A DNA stretch of 34,867 nucleotides from an uncultured Mycoplasmatota bacterium (GTDB lineage: Bacteria > Bacillota_I > Bacilli_A > RF39 > UBA660): contig CANOWY010000013.1 in NCBI GenBank assembly GCA_947571135.1, positions 1 through 34,867 on the forward strand, written 5' to 3'. Positions 31,519 to 34,867 of this stretch are shown here, piece after piece (position 1 is the stretch's first letter; every line of letters begins with the position of its first letter). The notes under the pieces were generated by a model. That model had not been told where the DNA came from, ran no database searches, and worked only from the letters and a program-made list of their open reading frames with translations. The translations under genes and the position numbers were made by a program.

Positions 31519-32135
31519 TAAAACCACCCTAGTCCTATTGTTCTTGTAAAATAAATAAGCGCAAGTGCAAAAAGAACAATACACAAAATATTATAAAATA
31601 CATCACTTTGAAAAAATCTAGGCAAATGTTTTTTAATTGCCGTAAGACCGATAAACAATAAAAAACCAATTATACTTCCTGTAACATTTAATAATATATC
31701 ATCAATATCAAAAGAGCGTCCAATTTGCAACTGCACCAACTCTACAGTTAAACTCGTAATCACACTAATAAACAAAATATGTGATACTTTACTGGCTTTT
31801 ACATATCCTGAAACAAAATATCCAAAAGGAATAAAAATAACAATATTGCCAATCACATTAAAAACAAAAAGTTTGCTTCCGATTTCATAACGAAAAATTT
31901 CTGTAAAAGGAACAATATTTAACCCACTATTCGTATTCATTTCTGTACTTGTTAAAAGTTGAAATAATAACAACACATATATAATGAAAATCAAGTTCAA
32001 AAACTCTTTATAAAAAATAAATCTTTCATGATTAATTTTTATATACGAAATACGAATAGCAATAATGACTACCAAAAATATAACAAGCATTGGCCATATA
32101 TCTTGAATAGCACCAGATAAAGTATCTACAATCAT
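31518..32135 (-). CDS. VanZ-like membrane protein
   Basis: A 205-residue protein with about six helices. VanZ-family marks: NIVPFTEIF, VIGNIVIFIPFGYF, TVELVQLQIGRSFDIDDILLN and TGSIIGF. VanZ of enterococci gives low-level teicoplanin resistance; most homologues have no known role. It begins directly after the yqfD stop and shares a base with the ybeY start. In Bacillus this interval holds phoH and pgpH, so the gene occupies their place. Resistance should not be inferred from the family name. Confidence 0.85.
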   Translation of the reverse strand: MIVDTLSGAIQDIWPMLVIFLVVIIAIRISYIKINHERFIFYKEFLNLIFIIYVLLLFQLLTSTEMNTNSGLNIVPFTEIFRYEIGSKLFVFNVIGNIVIFIPFGYFVSGYVKASKVSHILFISVITSLTVELVQLQIGRSFDIDDILLNVTGSIIGFLLFIGLTAIKKHLPRFFQSDVFYNILCIVLFALALIYFTRTIGLGWF

Positions 32136-33287
32136 CTAACTTCCCTCTTCTTCTATTGTTATAGAATACTCCTCTACTTGAGAAATATTTTCTATAACGG
32201 AATAAAATATATCCATCTCTATTGTACTATCATTTATACTATTTTTCAAAACTTTTTGTACTTTTATTTTTTCTCCTTCCTGAAACTTAGCCTGAATTTT
32301 TTGATTTGCTAATTCTAAAGCCTTATTCATTCCAGAATTTAAATCATATTCATTTTTCTCTTCTATCGTTTCATATTCAGTATCTACATAGAAGGTAAAG
32401 TTAAAGAAGCGAAACAAAACCTTGCTTTCCTCTTCATAAGTACCAAGACGACTTCTTAATATTTTGTATTTTCCTGTATCCGATTCTAAACTAAAATTTA
32501 AACGTTTCTTGCCTGTTCTTGTTTTAATAATATAATCAATTGGTAATGTAACATGTGTTTCATACCATACTTCTGCATAAACATTGCCACTGGCACAAAC
32601 GTTATTTTTTACTTCTTCATTCCATTTAATTTCACCACTAATTAAAATATCTCCTTCTTTTACATACTGCCCTTCATGAACAACAATTTCACCCTTAGTA
32701 CTTGTAATATTGTCAATAATACCACTTTTATCAGCCACTATATGACAATACTTATTTTCCTCGCTAAAATGATTTTGAATGCGTTCTTCAATTCGAACAA
32801 CATACGTCATACCTACGCTTTCAATTTCTAACCATTCTAAACGATCTTTATAAGTAGTTAAGATCTTATCCTTAATATCCTGAAGTGCTTTATAATCTTT
32901 TTTTAAACTCCAAACGTGAATACCTTCATTATCCAAGGCTTTACTTACTAGTTCACGTATTTCTTTGTTAGAATGAATGACATTTACTTTTACAATCACA
33001 TTAGAAAATAAATTAGTTAAAAATAGAAATAAAAATACTGCCAGTATCTTTAATGGCGTTATCCATCTTCTCACTCGATAAAAACCACTTTCACCCACAT
33101 AATAAAATTTTGCTGTTACAATCTCTTTTTTGATTCTTTCATAGTCACTTGCCAAAACCTTTAAATAAATTTCATCCTCTTTTTTAATTACATCATAAAC
33201 ATTAACTTTATTTTTATACAACTTCACTAAAATTCGATTTTGATTACGTACTCTACATTTTATATAAACATAATGATTTATTTTCAT
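32136..33287 (-). CDS. yqfD: Sporulation protein YqfD
   Basis: A 383-residue mother-cell protein needed for efficient sporulation. The cytoplasmic N-terminal part (about 1-75) ends in GFYRVRRWITP, followed by one membrane helix (about 78-98) and a large outer domain with LEWLEIESVGMTYVVRIEER, HIVADKSGIIDNI and EGQYVKEGDILISGEI, a lipoyl/barrel-sandwich-like pattern. It overlaps yqfC by 4 bases (ATGA). Length is normal. Confidence 0.92.
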   Translation of the reverse strand: MKINHYVYIKCRVRNQNRILVKLYKNKVNVYDVIKKEDEIYLKVLASDYERIKKEIVTAKFYYVGESGFYRVRRWITPLKILAVFLFLFLTNLFSNVIVKVNVIHSNKEIRELVSKALDNEGIHVWSLKKDYKALQDIKDKILTTYKDRLEWLEIESVGMTYVVRIEERIQNHFSEENKYCHIVADKSGIIDNITSTKGEIVVHEGQYVKEGDILISGEIKWNEEVKNNVCASGNVYAEVWYETHVTLPIDYIIKTRTGKKRLNFSLESDTGKYKILRSRLGTYEEESKVLFRFFNFTFYVDTEYETIEEKNEYDLNSGMNKALELANQKIQAKFQEGEKIKVQKVLKNSINDSTIEMDIFYSVIENISQVEEYSITIEEEGS

Positions 33288-33526
33288 CTAGTAAACCTCA
33301 CATCTTCTAAAACACCTTCAATTAATATTTCTCTCTTTTCTAAACGCTTTACGGCAAAAGAATTTCCTTTTAATGTTAATGTAAAAGTAGCCATAACTAA
33401 AATAATTTCCTCATCATTTAGTTTTAAAATATCAATATAATTAAATACATGAATTTTATTATCATAAATATCAATATAATAGTCATAATCCATCAAAAAA
33501 TTTTTCATAGTTTTATAAAGATGCAT
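33284..33526 (-). CDS. yqfC: Sporulation protein YqfC (YabP/YqfC family)
   Basis: An 80-residue beta-rich protein with the family pattern YIDIYDNKIHVFNYIDIL, then ILVMATFTLTLKG and KREILIEGVLEDVRF. The ATG at 33526 has AGGTGA 5 bases upstream; a GTG 9 bases earlier is less likely. It is the first gene of the yqfC-to-recO transcript. The upstream -10-like CATATAAT (minus strand, 33543-33550) resembles the SigE -10, and yqfCD belong to the SigE regulon in Bacillus, but no fitting -35 is seen. Confidence 0.87.
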   Translation of the reverse strand: MHLYKTMKNFLMDYDYYIDIYDNKIHVFNYIDILKLNDEEIILVMATFTLTLKGNSFAVKRLEKREILIEGVLEDVRFTR

Positions 33527-33542
33527 ATGCTTCACCTATACA

Positions 33543-33550
33543 ATTATATG
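33543..33550 (-). promoter_or_regulatory. Candidate -10 element of the yqfC operon
   Basis: The minus strand reads CATATAAT, which fits both SigA (TATAAT) and SigE (CATACANT-like). There is no convincing -35; the bases upstream are the T run of a terminator. Confidence 0.4.
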
Positions 33551-33564
33551 TTTCTAGAAATAAG

Positions 33565-33590
33565 AAAAAAACTATTGCGTTAACAATAAT
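33565..33590 (-). terminator. Terminator after the XRE gene
   Basis: Minus strand: ATTATTG pairs with CAATAGT (one G-U) around TTAACG, then six to seven T. It separates the XRE/FGE-like pair from yqfC. Confidence 0.65.
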
Positions 33591-33591
33591 C

Positions 33592-33777
33592 TTATTCTTC
33601 TTTTATAAGTACAAATTTATAATGACACACATTCAATATTTTTAAAAACATTTCTAAAGGTATTTTATTGGTATTGGTTTCGTATCTAGAATATTGTTGT
33701 TGTGTGATTCCTATTAATTTTGCAATTTTTTCTTGGGTCATATTACAAGATTTACGTATTTCTTTTAATTTTATCAT
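33592..33777 (-). CDS. Small XRE-family helix-turn-helix regulator
   Basis: A 61-residue protein that is almost only a Cro/CI-type HTH: IRKSCNMTQEKIAKLIG, ITQQQYSRYETNTNKIP, then LEMFLKILNVCHYKF. It has no effector domain. The ATG overlaps the stop of the upstream large gene (ATGA), so the two are co-translated. It probably binds DNA and may control its own operon; the target is unknown. Confidence 0.88.
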   Translation of the reverse strand: MIKLKEIRKSCNMTQEKIAKLIGITQQQYSRYETNTNKIPLEMFLKILNVCHYKFVLIKEE

Positions 33778-34867
33778 ATTGCTAAAACTATACGGAAAGC
33801 ATTACCAGGCCCAGTTGAGCCTAAAAAACTCGTTATTCCTCCATTAGTACCATACCATATACTTGATCCACGGCTAAACCAAGGATAATTTTCTGAGACA
33901 AACCAAGTTTCATCATTATACCATGAATGCACTTGAACATTATTTGCTCCTGATTTCACAAATGCAAACGGTCCCATTTCTCCTGTTCCATCCCCTAAGA
34001 TTCTACGTTGATATTTTTGCGTGTTTGTGCCACTAACATAGGTATAACTATCATAATATTTTGTAGAGGGATAATCAATTCCAGTTGTTAAAGAGCCACC
34101 GACACTATAAGGGCCATTAAATCCTGAATTATTTTCACTATCTCTACCACTTAATGGAAATGAATTGTCTGAATTTAGAAGAATACCCATTACATACTCA
34201 GAAGCCCCTCCACTCATATCATAAATTCCTGTATAGTTTCCAGTTGTACTTGCTACTTGACTTAATACATTTTTATAATTATATGTATTTGTTCCATCTA
34301 TACCTAAATTTGTACTCTCATTAATGTTACACAATTCATTTTTTCCTGTAAAGCCACATGTTGGTTCATTTTTTGCTGCATATCCAGTTATATAGGCACT
34401 ATTGTTGTTAATTCTTACACTTGTAGAAGAACCATATTTTGAGTGTTGTAAATAGGCAACTGCTCCCCACTCTGTATTCTTCATCATATGACTATCTAAT
34501 TCTCTTTTGTAATTGTAACTTGCTAGATGAGCATTTACTAGTTGTATATTTCTCCAACTATATACATTCGGTTTGATTTGGATTTTAGTTGAATCAGATG
34601 CATTTACTTGAGCAGCAGTCGTACTCGTTGCTCCTTTGTATCCTGTCTCAAACTTTCCTACCCATAACCCATTCGTTCCCATTGTGATAAACGCTGGTGG
34701 TGTCATATAGTCTCCAATCTTACATGCGCCACTTTCTCCAGAAAGTCCTTGGGTTTTATCTTCATTCATTGGTGTTGTACATTCTCCTGCATTCTCATCA
34801 CTTGTATTTTTGAGTCCAAATTTAATCGGAATCTCATGTACTTTACTTTCATCTATACTTGTTAGAC
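33774..34867 (-). CDS. FGE/C-type-lectin-fold protein, start outside the window
   Basis: The frame is open to the window edge, giving at least 363 residues; the internal ATG at 34769 is not the start. The domain runs from FITMGTNGLWVGKFETGYKG through EWGAVAYLQHSKYG, IYDMSGGASEYVMG and a final GPGNAFRIVLAI. This matches the formylglycine-generating-enzyme/SUMF1 fold (GNVWEW-like and GFRVVL-like ends). The catalytic cysteines of true FGE are not seen, so it is more likely a ligand-binding or surface module. Asn, Ser, Thr and Tyr content is high, as in exported proteins. It is coupled to the XRE gene by a 4-base overlap. Confidence 0.75.
   Translation of the reverse strand, partial: LTSIDESKVHEIPIKFGLKNTSDENAGECTTPMNEDKTQGLSGESGACKIGDYMTPPAFITMGTNGLWVGKFETGYKGATSTTAAQVNASDSTKIQIKPNVYSWRNIQLVNAHLASYNYKRELDSHMMKNTEWGAVAYLQHSKYGSSTSVRINNNSAYITGYAAKNEPTCGFTGKNELCNINESTNLGIDGTNTYNYKNVLSQVASTTGNYTGIYDMSGGASEYVMGILLNSDNSFPLSGRDSENNSGFNGPYSVGGSLTTGIDYPSTKYYDSYTYVSGTNTQKYQRRILGDGTGEMGPFAFVKSGANNVQVHSWYNDETWFVSENYPWFSRGSSIWYGTNGGITSFLGSTGPGNAFRIVLAI

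Noticed and set aside
31518..32135. Glycopeptide resistance determinant
   Set aside because: VanZ-like proteins are common in Bacilli, and no other van genes are present.
33774..34867. Diversity-generating retroelement target (lectin fold with variable end)
   Set aside because: No reverse transcriptase, template repeat or second copy of the C-terminal end is seen in the window.

Overview
The window is very AT-rich DNA from a Gram-positive, spore-forming member of the Bacilli. It is most likely from an uncultured gut-type lineage near the Erysipelotrichia/RF39 side of the class, although the taxon is an inference. Supporting evidence: standard genetic code (TGA acts as a stop and tryptophans are TGG), strong GGAGG-type ribosome sites, many extended -10 promoters, tRNAs with encoded CCA, a complete pro-sigK, yqfC/yqfD, sepF, divIVA, a comEA-comEC pair, and a yqfC-to-recO gene order like that of Bacillus. 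The SMC protein is short (980 aa), a size seen in Mollicutes.

Layout. Positions 1-5.3 kb (all minus) hold the start of a membrane-anchored protein behind a palindromic operator, then holA, comEC, comEA and an ftsW/spoVE-type flippase gene. Positions 5.4-6.6 kb hold, on plus, a tiny Gly/Tyr-rich single-pass protein and peptide deformylase. The same stretch has a candidate 22-residue hydrophobic peptide on minus that faces a structured plus-strand RNA. Positions 6.6-11.4 kb (minus) hold a nucleotidyltransferase-domain gene and the rnc-smc operon. Positions 11.4-12.6 kb (plus) hold yidD coupled to a TroA/ZnuA-like lipoprotein that has lost its histidine ligands. Positions 12.6-16.5 kb are an accessory stretch: four tRNAs (Ser, Lys, Ile, Glu), a P-loop gene with a two-helix membrane partner, a frameshifted murC remnant, a stand-alone 5'-3' exonuclease and two unknown genes.

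Positions 16.5-24.3 kb (minus) hold a polysaccharide deacetylase, an ABC exporter, yqeG-yqeH-mutL, a degenerate HD-domain protein whose promoter spacer contains a run of eight G, and a Nudix hydrolase. sigK is divergent at 24.4 kb. Positions 25.4-28.9 kb (minus) hold divIVA, sepF, glyQS with a short T-box leader, and an unknown gene. Positions 28.9-33.5 kb (minus) are the conserved block recO-yqzL-era-dgkA-ybeY-(vanZ-like)-yqfD-yqfC. The right edge has a small XRE regulator coupled by a 4-base overlap to a large FGE/C-type-lectin-fold protein that runs off the window.

Most genes are housekeeping: DNA replication and repair, ribosome and RNA maturation, envelope and division, and sporulation. 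The most unusual signals are the poly-G promoter, the peptide/antisense-RNA locus, the ligand-less TroA protein, the short T-box, the palindromic operator and the murC fossil.
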